This document shows positions 17,009-24,357 of a DNA stretch of 64,000 nucleotides, one piece after another (the stretch's first letter is position 1; each line of letters opens with the position of its first letter). Source of the DNA: Clostridia bacterium (GTDB lineage Bacteria > Bacillota > Clostridia > Oscillospirales > Acutalibacteraceae); contig JAFSDL010000030.1 of NCBI GenBank assembly GCA_017436285.1, positions 1 through 64,000 of the forward strand. The letters are read 5' to 3'. Under the pieces are notes generated by a model, which saw nothing but the letters and a program-made list of their open reading frames with translations, did no database searches and was not told the DNA's origin. The position numbers and the translations under genes are program-made.

Positions 17009-18523
17009 TTACCATTCGGCACCAATGTCTATTGTGGTTTCCGGTTTTGTGGGTTTTGGTTTTTTTGTTGTTTCTTCTTTTGTTGTTTGTGGCTGTGTTG
17101 TTTGTGGTTGTGTTGTTGTAACAGGTGCTGTGTTGGTATTTGGTGTGTAGTCAATCACAGGTCTGTTAGTATCGGGAACGGGAGTGAGCTGTGATGTTGC
17201 AGGAACATCAAAAATTGATGTTAAGCTTTCCTCCTCGGAAGTGAGCTCGGTAATTTCGGATTTTTTAGTGGTGGTTTCCTTCTCTGTAAGTGCAGGAATC
17301 ACACCTAATGTGGTGGAGGGCGTGGTATCTGCAGATGTAGTACCACCTGCCTGAATTGATTCTTTTTCAGGCGCATCAGAAGGCGTTACAAAATAGCCAC
17401 CGAATTTAAAGCCTAAAATCACACAAACAATAACAGCAATTATTAAGGCAATTATAGCGGCGATTGTTCCTTTTTTGCCGATAGATGCAGTAGGTCTTTT
17501 GTCTGCTTCAAATTCAGCTTCAATAAGAGCCTGCTCATATTTTGCTTTTTCTTCCTCGGTTGCGTTTCTTTTGAAAAGAACCTCGTCTGCATATTTATCA
17601 ATCATTGAATAAAGCTCATTTGTTGCTTCGATGATAAGGTTATCAACCTCTTCGCCAACATTTGCAAAAAGCTTTTTAACAACTATTTTATCTTCGGTTG
17701 CTACACTGATGAATGAATAGTAATTTACAACTGTATCGCCTTTTTTCTCGCGGAAGATATTTGAAACCGTTGCACCTATATCGGCATTTCTTAAATCCAT
17801 CGAGCCTTTTGCAAGCTGAGCGGCATATTCTTTAGGGTCTTCAACGCCTGTATCATTTACATAAGGTGTGAAATACACATTGTTTTCATAATTGGGGCAG
17901 GAGCGTATATCCTCTTTAAGCACCTTTGCGGCAGGTGTTGAGGGAATTGCAAGCTTTAAATCATTTTTTACAAGCTTTGAAACAATGTTTTCTGCTTTAG
18001 GAGATGCTTTTTCCTCATCCATAATATCTTCATACACCTTGAATTTTCTTTCAGGTGCTTTAAAGAAGGGGAGACCTGAGTTTAAAAGCACATCGCCGAC
18101 GCTTTCCTCAATTAAGGGGAAAACAACTATGTATTGGTCGGCAGATTTTACATAGAAGGAACTGTAAAGTCCGTCGGGAGAAATAAGCTCAATGCATTCA
18201 TTAGGTACTAAGGTATGAGCCTTGAGCACCTTTTCATCTAAAATTGCACTACCGATTGCCGCTTCGATTTTTTCACTGTAGGCGGGAGTGAAATTGAAAG
18301 CCTTTATAAGAACGGGCTTGAATTTCAGATAGGAATCCTGCTCAACACCGATTAAAATTGCCTGAGTGTTTTCAAGGGCAGCAGAAATTTCCTTGAAAAG
18401 CTCATTTACATCTGAAAAGCCTTCAAAATAAATTCCGCTTTCGTTAAGCTTTGTTACAACCTCCTGCTTGACTGTTGCAAGAGAAAAGCCGTTTTGTTCA
18501 AGAGAAAATGCTTTGATTTTCAT
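17009..18523 (-). CDS. Membrane protein with cytosolic domain and Thr-rich external tail
   Basis: About 504 residues of unknown function. Residues 1-350 are soluble and mixed alpha/beta. A transmembrane helix at about 352-376 (IAAIIALIIAVIVCVILGF) is followed by a Thr/Pro/Glu-rich tail with TTTQPQTTQPQTT-type runs ending ETTIDIGAEW. I see no LPxTG or NPxTN-type sortase signal, although the sortase B gene is 24 bases upstream. ATG at 18523 has GAGGTG at the right distance; GTG at 18529 overlaps it. The Thr-rich tail is likely extracellular. It could be a sensor or wall-spanning adaptor; no family is recognised. Confidence 0.75.
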   Translation of the reverse strand: MKIKAFSLEQNGFSLATVKQEVVTKLNESGIYFEGFSDVNELFKEISAALENTQAILIGVEQDSYLKFKPVLIKAFNFTPAYSEKIEAAIGSAILDEKVLKAHTLVPNECIELISPDGLYSSFYVKSADQYIVVFPLIEESVGDVLLNSGLPFFKAPERKFKVYEDIMDEEKASPKAENIVSKLVKNDLKLAIPSTPAAKVLKEDIRSCPNYENNVYFTPYVNDTGVEDPKEYAAQLAKGSMDLRNADIGATVSNIFREKKGDTVVNYYSFISVATEDKIVVKKLFANVGEEVDNLIIEATNELYSMIDKYADEVLFKRNATEEEKAKYEQALIEAEFEADKRPTASIGKKGTIAAIIALIIAVIVCVILGFKFGGYFVTPSDAPEKESIQAGGTTSADTTPSTTLGVIPALTEKETTTKKSEITELTSEEESLTSIFDVPATSQLTPVPDTNRPVIDYTPNTNTAPVTTTQPQTTQPQTTKEETTKKPKPTKPETTIDIGAEW

Positions 18524-18552
18524 ATTCACACCTCATAGGGATTGTTTGTTTA

Positions 18553-19632
18553 TTAGTATAAATAGAATTTAGGGTCATCCTTGTAGGGATTGTCCTTGGG
18601 GCTATCGTAAAACATTTCAGGGTACTTTACGGGGGTGGATTTGAAATCCGCTAACTTTGTGTTAACCTCAGAGGATTCACCATCGCGCACCATTCTTGCA
18701 ATTACAATAAGCCTTGCATCGTCAAACTCATAGGTGCAGGTGCAAAGGGTTATGAGCTTGTCGGTGGGGAGTAAATCAACGCCTGTGTCATAAAGCTTTC
18801 GCTTGTCGATTTCCTGTATATATTCCTCAAAGCAGGCGTCTGAGCAATTATCGAAGGTGAAATCAAAGAAATAACCATCGTTGCTCTTTGTTGAGCCATT
18901 AGTGAGAATGACTGCGTAGACCTTCCAGTCATGCTTTTCAAATAATGTGTCAAAATGAATGACGGGATGCTTTTTGAAATACTCTATGCTTTTATAGTTT
19001 GCAAGAGCTGCGAATCTTTCACCGTCAAACATATTGTGCCCGTAGAGAAGAGTGTTTCTGTCAAAGGGCTTGAAATCAGCCTTGTAGGTGGCAAAAACCG
19101 CACCGTAGCTTGTAGAATTACCGTTGAAGTCGTGACGGAGATAATATTTATCATTATCTGCCTGAACAACGGGAGTATCAACCTTAGTTCCGTCAATTTT
19201 AAGGTAGCCTATTGTTTGGGGATTTTTTGCGTAATAAAGCGCATAATCTATAAGGATACCCGCAGGGAATTTAACATCAATAAGCTCCGGATATTGCTCG
19301 TAAAGATATGCCCACTTTTCTTCCTCTGACATATTTTCTAATTTTTTCTTGATGTCATCAGGAATGAGAGCGCTGTTGTGGGTTTGCTCCTCCTGACGAA
19401 GTACAAGGAATTTTTCAATACCCTTTTTGCCCACATAAAAGCCTGAAATGAGTACCGTAAAAGCAAGAATAAAGCTGATAACACTTAAAGCACGCTTTTT
19501 TGCTCTCCTACGCTTTATTTTTTTTATTACCTCTTGCTTCTGGGTTTCATCGGTTCTGTAAACTGTTTCTTCCGCCTTTGTAAAATACATATAGGGTGAA
19601 GAGGAAACAGCTCCTTTTTTGTTTTTCTTCAT
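18553..19632 (-). CDS. srtB: Class B sortase
   Basis: A 359-residue membrane-anchored transpeptidase. A basic N-terminus (about 1-45) precedes a signal anchor at about 50-68 (ALSVISFILAFTVLISGFYV). The sortase domain carries NPQTIGYLKIDGT, catalytic His in LLYGHNM, catalytic Cys in LITLCTCTYEF and Arg in DARLIVIARM, all typical of class B. Sortase B enzymes anchor a few surface proteins, including haem-uptake proteins, or build pili. It overlaps pncC by 1 base and lies 24 bases from the Thr-rich membrane protein gene. No obvious substrate with a sorting signal is encoded in the window. Confidence 0.93.
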   Translation of the reverse strand: MKKNKKGAVSSSPYMYFTKAEETVYRTDETQKQEVIKKIKRRRAKKRALSVISFILAFTVLISGFYVGKKGIEKFLVLRQEEQTHNSALIPDDIKKKLENMSEEEKWAYLYEQYPELIDVKFPAGILIDYALYYAKNPQTIGYLKIDGTKVDTPVVQADNDKYYLRHDFNGNSTSYGAVFATYKADFKPFDRNTLLYGHNMFDGERFAALANYKSIEYFKKHPVIHFDTLFEKHDWKVYAVILTNGSTKSNDGYFFDFTFDNCSDACFEEYIQEIDKRKLYDTGVDLLPTDKLITLCTCTYEFDDARLIVIARMVRDGESSEVNTKLADFKSTPVKYPEMFYDSPKDNPYKDDPKFYLY

Positions 19633-20120
19633 TATATATCACCCAAAAGAGTCAATGCCGTTTCTGCGGCAGACATTCTGTTTTGTAATCGTATATCTTC
19701 TGTGAAATTGTTTCTTAATTCAATGCAGTTTGTTTTGCTTTCATCCGCAATTGCAACATAAATAAGACCAACGGGCTTTGCAGTGTTATCAGAAAGAGGT
19801 CCTGCAATACCTGTTATTCCTATTCCGATATGGCTTTTAAGGGCTTTTTTTACGCCCTCTGCCATCTGGATTGCAACCTGCTCACTTACTGCTCCAAAGG
19901 AACACAGAGCTTCCTCTTTAACTCCTAAAATATCCGTTTTAACCTGATTGGAATAAGAGCAAACACCACCCTGATAAACCGCAGAAGCACCGCTTACATC
20001 AGTTATAAGCTTGCTTACCCAACCACCTGTGCAGGATTCTGCAAGAGCAAGTGTTTTGTTTTTATGCTTTAAATTTTCTACTGCCTTTTCGGCAAGGCTA
20101 ATTAAATCAAGCTCTGTCAT
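19632..20120 (-). CDS. pncC: CinA C-terminal domain protein / NMN amidohydrolase
   Basis: A 162-residue stand-alone CinA C-terminal domain. The signature LAESCTGGWVSKLITDVSGA holds the active-site Ser; YSNQVKTDILGV, GAVSEQVAIQMA and GIGITGIAGP follow. In bacteria this domain deamidates nicotinamide mononucleotide to nicotinate mononucleotide (pyridine nucleotide recycling). The full CinA N-terminal (MoaB-like) domain is absent, as in PncC. It overlaps thiI by 14 bases and srtB by 1 base, so translation is probably coupled. Assignment to the family is firm; the precise substrate follows from family knowledge. Confidence 0.92.
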   Translation of the reverse strand: MTELDLISLAEKAVENLKHKNKTLALAESCTGGWVSKLITDVSGASAVYQGGVCSYSNQVKTDILGVKEEALCSFGAVSEQVAIQMAEGVKKALKSHIGIGITGIAGPLSDNTAKPVGLIYVAIADESKTNCIELRNNFTEDIRLQNRMSAAETALTLLGDI

Positions 20121-21300
20121 TTTCTACACCATCAGAGGTAATTGCTATTCTTTGAATTCCATCAACTGCTCTTTGGCAAAGTGCTTCAATATCCAAAGCC
20201 TTTTCTGCTTCCTCCACATCCTTAAGCTGAGGACGGGTTTTAGGATGCTTGGGAGTAAATACTGTGCAGCAATCCTCAAAGGGTTGAATGGATATATCAA
20301 AGGTTTCGATTTTTCTTGAAATTGTAATAATTTCTTCCTTATCCATACCAATACAGGGACGGAAAACGGGCTGGGTTGCAACTGCATCTGTGCAACCGAG
20401 AGCAAGAGTTGTCTGGCTTGCAACCTGAGCAACGCTTTCACCTGTAATAAGAGCGTGGCAATCGGTTTTTTCTGCTAACATACAAGCAATGCGCATCATA
20501 AATCGGCGCATAATAATTGTGAAATATTCTTCAGGGCAATTTTCACGGATAAGCTCCTGTATTTCAGTAAAGGGAACTGTATGAAGCCAGATTCGTCCGC
20601 TATAACGAGCAACCCTTGAGAGCAAATCGTGAACCTTCTGCTCGGAACGAGGAGAGGTATAGGGGGGAGAAGCAAAGTGAATTCCCACAAGCTCAAGACC
20701 ACGCTTTGCCATCATATATGCGGCAACGGGACTGTCTATACCGCCGGAAATGAGAAGCATTGCTCTGCCTGAAGAGCCAACAGGCATACCGCCTGCGCCC
20801 TTAAGCTGATTTCCGCGAATATATGCCTGATCACGAATTTCAACCGTAACTCTGATATCAGGATTTTTAACATCAACTTTAAGATGGGGGAAGCTTTCAA
20901 GAAGCCTTCCGCCAACCATAGCAGAAATTTCAGGGGAATTATATGGAAAGCTTTTATCGGAACGCTTAGCTTCAACCTTGAAGGTTTTAGCATCCTCTAA
21001 TTGCTCCTTAAGATATTCGGGGGCAATTTCAAGGATTTTATCAATATCTTTTTCTGAAACTGCGGCTCTTGAATAAGCTGAAATACCGAATACTCTTGAA
21101 ATTTCATCTGCCGCCGCATCCAAATCAGCATTCTCATCAAGGGGAGTAACAGTAATTGTGGATTGAGAATTCTTTAACTGGAACGCACCGAATTGATGAA
21201 TTCTTCTTTTAATATTTTTCATAAGCATTGACTCAAAGGAGGAACGGTTAAGTCCTTTAAGAGCAAGCTCACCATCTTTTATAAGAATGATTTCTTTCAT
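20107..21300 (-). CDS. thiI: tRNA 4-thiouridine synthetase ThiI
   Basis: A 397-residue protein with an N-terminal ferredoxin-like region, a THUMP domain (about 60-165) and a PP-loop ATP pyrophosphatase domain starting LLISGGIDSPVAAYMMAKRG. It adenylates U8 of tRNA and receives sulfur from a cysteine desulfurase. It lacks the C-terminal rhodanese domain of the enterobacterial enzyme, as is common in Firmicutes. The cysteine desulfurase gene lies 10 bases upstream, and such pairing usually means a dedicated sulfur donor. ATG at 21300. PncC follows with a 14-base overlap. Confidence 0.95.
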   Translation of the reverse strand: MKEIILIKDGELALKGLNRSSFESMLMKNIKRRIHQFGAFQLKNSQSTITVTPLDENADLDAAADEISRVFGISAYSRAAVSEKDIDKILEIAPEYLKEQLEDAKTFKVEAKRSDKSFPYNSPEISAMVGGRLLESFPHLKVDVKNPDIRVTVEIRDQAYIRGNQLKGAGGMPVGSSGRAMLLISGGIDSPVAAYMMAKRGLELVGIHFASPPYTSPRSEQKVHDLLSRVARYSGRIWLHTVPFTEIQELIRENCPEEYFTIIMRRFMMRIACMLAEKTDCHALITGESVAQVASQTTLALGCTDAVATQPVFRPCIGMDKEEIITISRKIETFDISIQPFEDCCTVFTPKHPKTRPQLKDVEEAEKALDIEALCQRAVDGIQRIAITSDGVENDRA

Positions 21301-21310
21301 ATTATTTTCC

Positions 21311-22447
21311 TTATCTTTGTTTTTTACCGTATTTTTCTGCGGCTTCTTTTATTGCGTTTATTAAATAATCAATTTCCTCTTCCGTGTTGAAGCGGGAAAG
21401 ACTGATTCTTACTGCACTGTCTATTCTTTCGGGTGAAAGTCCCATAGCGGTTAAAACAGGGCTTCTGTGGCCCATTTTACAAGCAGAGCCCGCAGAAATA
21501 TAAATACCCTTTTCGCTCATAAGGTTTACAATAGGCTGACTGGGCAGACCTAAAATGGAAATATTCAGAATATAGGGAATTGCGTCCTCAGGCGAGTTGA
21601 TTTTCACACAAGGAATATCAATTATGCCATCAATCAAACGGTTTTTTAGCTTTTTAACATATTCGCTGTTGGCAGAAACATTCAAAGCATCCTCTGCCGC
21701 CGCACCGAAGGACATAATTGCAGGGGTAGCTTCTGTTCCCGAGTGAATGGTTTGCTCCTGACCGCCACCTAAAATATAAGGCTTTATTATGCCTTTTGAT
21801 TTTAAATAAATTCCGCCAACGCCTTTTAAAGCGTGGATTTTATGACCGCTTACGGTATAAATATCTGCATCAATGGCTTTGGGATTTATCTGAATTTTGG
21901 AAAGCGCCTGAATACAGTCGGAATGAATAAGGGCGGGAGCACCTGCCCGTTTTACTGCAGCTCTTATGCGATTTACAGGAAGAATTGAGCCAACCTCGTT
22001 ATTGACTGCCATACAAGAAACAAGAATTGTGTTCTGATTTATACTTTCGAATAAATCTTCTTCACGGATTTTTCCGTTTTCATCAGGAGTGATACGGATA
22101 ACCTCACAGCCCATAGCCTCAAGCCTTTTAACAGGCTCAAGCACGCTTGGGTGCTCAATGGCGGTGGTAACAATTCTGTTTCCTTCTCTTCTGAGCTTTT
22201 CATAAGCACCGAAAATGGCAGTGTTGTTAGCTGTTGTGCCCGAGGAGGTAAAGAAGAAACTGCTTTCGTTTACTCCTAAAAGGCGGGAAATCTGCTTTCG
22301 AGCCTTTTTTAATTCATCGGAAGCCTCAAGACCCAATTGATGAAGGGATGATGGATTGCCCCAACATTCTTCAATAGCTTTTTTAGCGGCGTTTACTGCC
22401 TCTTTGCAGGGCTTTGTTGTTGCACTGTTATCAAAATAAGCATTCAA
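21311..22447 (-). CDS. Cysteine desulfurase (NifS/IscS family)
   Basis: About 378 residues, aminotransferase class V. Key features are YFDNSATTKPC at the N-terminus, GNPSSLHQLG, the PLP lysine in VSGHKIHALKGVGG, the catalytic Cys in SAGSACKMGH and SLSRFNTEEEIDYL at the C-terminus. It converts cysteine to alanine and passes persulfide sulfur to an acceptor, most likely the adjacent ThiI. Start is TTG at 22447, with AAAGGAGG 7 bases upstream; a longer in-frame TTG reading would place the Shine-Dalgarno inside the gene. It is the first gene of a minus-strand run of seven genes ending at 14109. Confidence 0.93.
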   Translation of the reverse strand: MNAYFDNSATTKPCKEAVNAAKKAIEECWGNPSSLHQLGLEASDELKKARKQISRLLGVNESSFFFTSSGTTANNTAIFGAYEKLRREGNRIVTTAIEHPSVLEPVKRLEAMGCEVIRITPDENGKIREEDLFESINQNTILVSCMAVNNEVGSILPVNRIRAAVKRAGAPALIHSDCIQALSKIQINPKAIDADIYTVSGHKIHALKGVGGIYLKSKGIIKPYILGGGQEQTIHSGTEATPAIMSFGAAAEDALNVSANSEYVKKLKNRLIDGIIDIPCVKINSPEDAIPYILNISILGLPSQPIVNLMSEKGIYISAGSACKMGHRSPVLTAMGLSPERIDSAVRISLSRFNTEEEIDYLINAIKEAAEKYGKKQR

Positions 22448-22496
22448 AGCAATCCCTCCTTTCAATATTTCCCCATTATCTACATATAATCATCTT

Positions 22497-22526
22497 ATTA
22501 TACAATATGAATAGCATTTTTGTAAA
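22497..22526 (-). promoter_or_regulatory. Promoter of the desulfurase-thiI-GH13 run
   Basis: On the minus strand TTTACA (22526-22521), an 18-base spacer and TATAAT (22502-22497), about 50 bases before the TTG start at 22447. Confidence 0.65.
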
Positions 22527-22616
22527 TGCTTTGAGTGAACTTTTATTGTAAATTTCTTGAATAATTTATTAACTTTCGAGAAAAATTAGAATGACTACTT
22601 GATGAGGTGTAAATAT

Positions 22617-23957
22617 ATGATAAAAAAACGACGAAATTTAGTGAGAATTACAAGTTATCTTATCGCCATTGTGGTTGCTCTCGGAGTCTGGGGCGGTGTG
22701 AATATGTATAAGCTTGCAGTTATCAAGCGTGATGTTCAGGCTTCTCGTGAAAGGGCGTTGACACAGCTTGGAACATATATGGATGATATTGATATCAATC
22801 TGCAAAAATGTATGTATTCATCAAGCTCTGCTATGCTTTCGGATGTGGCTTCAAAGCTTTGGCGTTCAAGCTCTTCGGCAAAGGAAAGCCTTTCAGAAAT
22901 AACAGACGGTAACACCGAAATATCGGGTGTTTATAAGTTTTTGTCACAGGTAGGGGAATATACTCTTTCTCTTAATGAAAAGCTTGCCTCAGGACAAAAG
23001 CTTTCAGGGGAAGAAGCAGAAAATCTGAAAAAATTAAAGGCTTATTCAGAAAAGCTTTCCAACACGATAAATTATCTTATTGAAGAGGAAGAAAACGGTG
23101 GTCTTAATTTTGAAGAGGTGAAATCAACTCTTCAGAGTGAGGGTGACGAAAAGCTATATCTTGCAACAGAGCTTAATGATGCAAATCAAGCCCTTGAGGA
23201 TTATCCAACGCTAATCTATGACGGACCATTTTCAGACCATATCAATTCAAAAAAATCTGAGCTTGTGGAAAATCTTAAAGAGGTAACACAAGATAAAGCT
23301 CAGGAAAAAGCCGCAAAATTTCTCGGTGTGAGAACAGAAGACATTTACTTTTTAAATAAAACGGACAGTAATTTAAGCACCTACACCTTTTACAACGGAG
23401 ATACAACAATTTCCGTTACTCAAAAGGGTGGCTTGGTTTCTTATATGCTTAAATCACGTTATGCAGGGGAAAGCAAAATTACTGCTGAGGATGCTATAAG
23501 AAAAGCTACTTCATTTTTAAGTGAAAAGGGATATACCAAAGTAAAAGAAAGCTATTATTCAACTGTTGACGGAGTTTGCACCATTAATTATTCATATTAT
23601 GAAGACGGCATAACCTACTACACCGACCTTATAAAAGTCAGCGTTGCTCTCGATAACGGTGAAATCTTAGGCTTTGATGCAACAGGCTATATTATGAATC
23701 ATAAGGTGAGGAAGGTACCCGATAATACTAAATATGATTTGCGGTCTGCAGGTAAGCTTCTGAAGGATGATTTGGAAATTTTAGCTAATAAAAAGGCGTT
23801 TATTCCAACAGATTATGAAACGGAAAATTATGTTTATGAATACCGATGCAAAGCAGATGACGGGCAGGAAATTCTTGTTTATATTGACCCTGTAACAGGA
23901 GAAGAAAAAGATATTCTCATCCTTTTATACAGTGATGGCGGAGTTCTTACAAAATAG
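22617..23957 (+). CDS. ypeB: Germination protein YpeB
   Basis: About 446 residues: an N-terminal membrane anchor (about 10-30, ITSYLIAIVVALGVWGG), a helical region with YpeB-type LTQLGTYMDDIDINLQKCMY and SSSSAMLSDVASKLWRSS, and C-terminal PepSY-like repeats (about 255-446). YpeB is required for the correct assembly of the cortex-lytic enzyme SleB in the spore and for germination. ATG at 22617 has GAGGTG at a good distance; the upstream in-frame TTG and ATG precede the Shine-Dalgarno. sleB, its usual partner, is not adjacent. Its presence indicates a spore former. It is followed by a small lipoprotein gene 78 bases away. Confidence 0.93.
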   Translation: MIKKRRNLVRITSYLIAIVVALGVWGGVNMYKLAVIKRDVQASRERALTQLGTYMDDIDINLQKCMYSSSSAMLSDVASKLWRSSSSAKESLSEITDGNTEISGVYKFLSQVGEYTLSLNEKLASGQKLSGEEAENLKKLKAYSEKLSNTINYLIEEEENGGLNFEEVKSTLQSEGDEKLYLATELNDANQALEDYPTLIYDGPFSDHINSKKSELVENLKEVTQDKAQEKAAKFLGVRTEDIYFLNKTDSNLSTYTFYNGDTTISVTQKGGLVSYMLKSRYAGESKITAEDAIRKATSFLSEKGYTKVKESYYSTVDGVCTINYSYYEDGITYYTDLIKVSVALDNGEILGFDATGYIMNHKVRKVPDNTKYDLRSAGKLLKDDLEILANKKAFIPTDYETENYVYEYRCKADDGQEILVYIDPVTGEEKDILILLYSDGGVLTK

Positions 23958-24035
23958 GAATATAGACGAGGATTTGTGGAATAATTATATAGGAGTTATC
24001 AGAAATTTATTTATCTCCGGAAAGGGTGTGAATAT

Positions 24036-24311
24036 ATGAAAAAGCTTTTTACAGTTGTTGCAGTTGTTCTGATTATTGGCTGTATGGCATTTGTGTTCAG
24101 CGGTTGCGGTGGGGATGATGATAACACAACCACAACCACTAATCCCACAACATCAGATAATATAACAACAACTATGAATCCCGGTATGGTAACAGATGAG
24201 TCTGAAGAGGGAGAGAACGGTGTTTTAGGTGATATCGTTACAGATGTTTCCGAAGGTGTTTCGGATATGGTGACCGATGTATCTGAAGGCGTATCAAGAA
24301 TGGCGGACTAA
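24036..24311 (+). CDS. Small Thr/acid-rich lipoprotein
   Basis: A 91-residue protein with a lipoprotein signal peptide (lipobox VFSGCGG, modified Cys near residue 24). The mature part is a DDDNTTTTTNPTTSDN run followed by a Val/Asp/Ser-rich tail with a near-repeat (IVTDVSEGVSDM, MVTDVSEGVSRM). It has no known domain. It follows ypeB on the same strand with a Shine-Dalgarno (AAAGGGTG) and precedes a strong terminator. A role at the spore envelope is possible from the neighbour only; this is not shown by the sequence. Confidence 0.75.
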   Translation: MKKLFTVVAVVLIIGCMAFVFSGCGGDDDNTTTTTNPTTSDNITTTMNPGMVTDESEEGENGVLGDIVTDVSEGVSDMVTDVSEGVSRMAD

Positions 24312-24312
24312 G

Positions 24313-24351
24313 AAAAACCACTCAGCAATGATATCAGTGCTGAGTGGTTTT
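24313..24351. terminator. Bidirectional terminator
   Basis: A 14-bp stem (AAAACCACTCAGCA and complement) between the convergent lipoprotein and zinc-ribbon/TPR genes. Confidence 0.92.
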
Positions 24352-24357
24352 TATAAT

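Noticed and set aside
17009..17100. Sortase B sorting signal in the Thr-rich protein
   Set aside because: A PNTNT word occurs but there is no NPxTN/LPxTG motif followed by a hydrophobic segment and positive tail; the protein ends in an acidic sequence.
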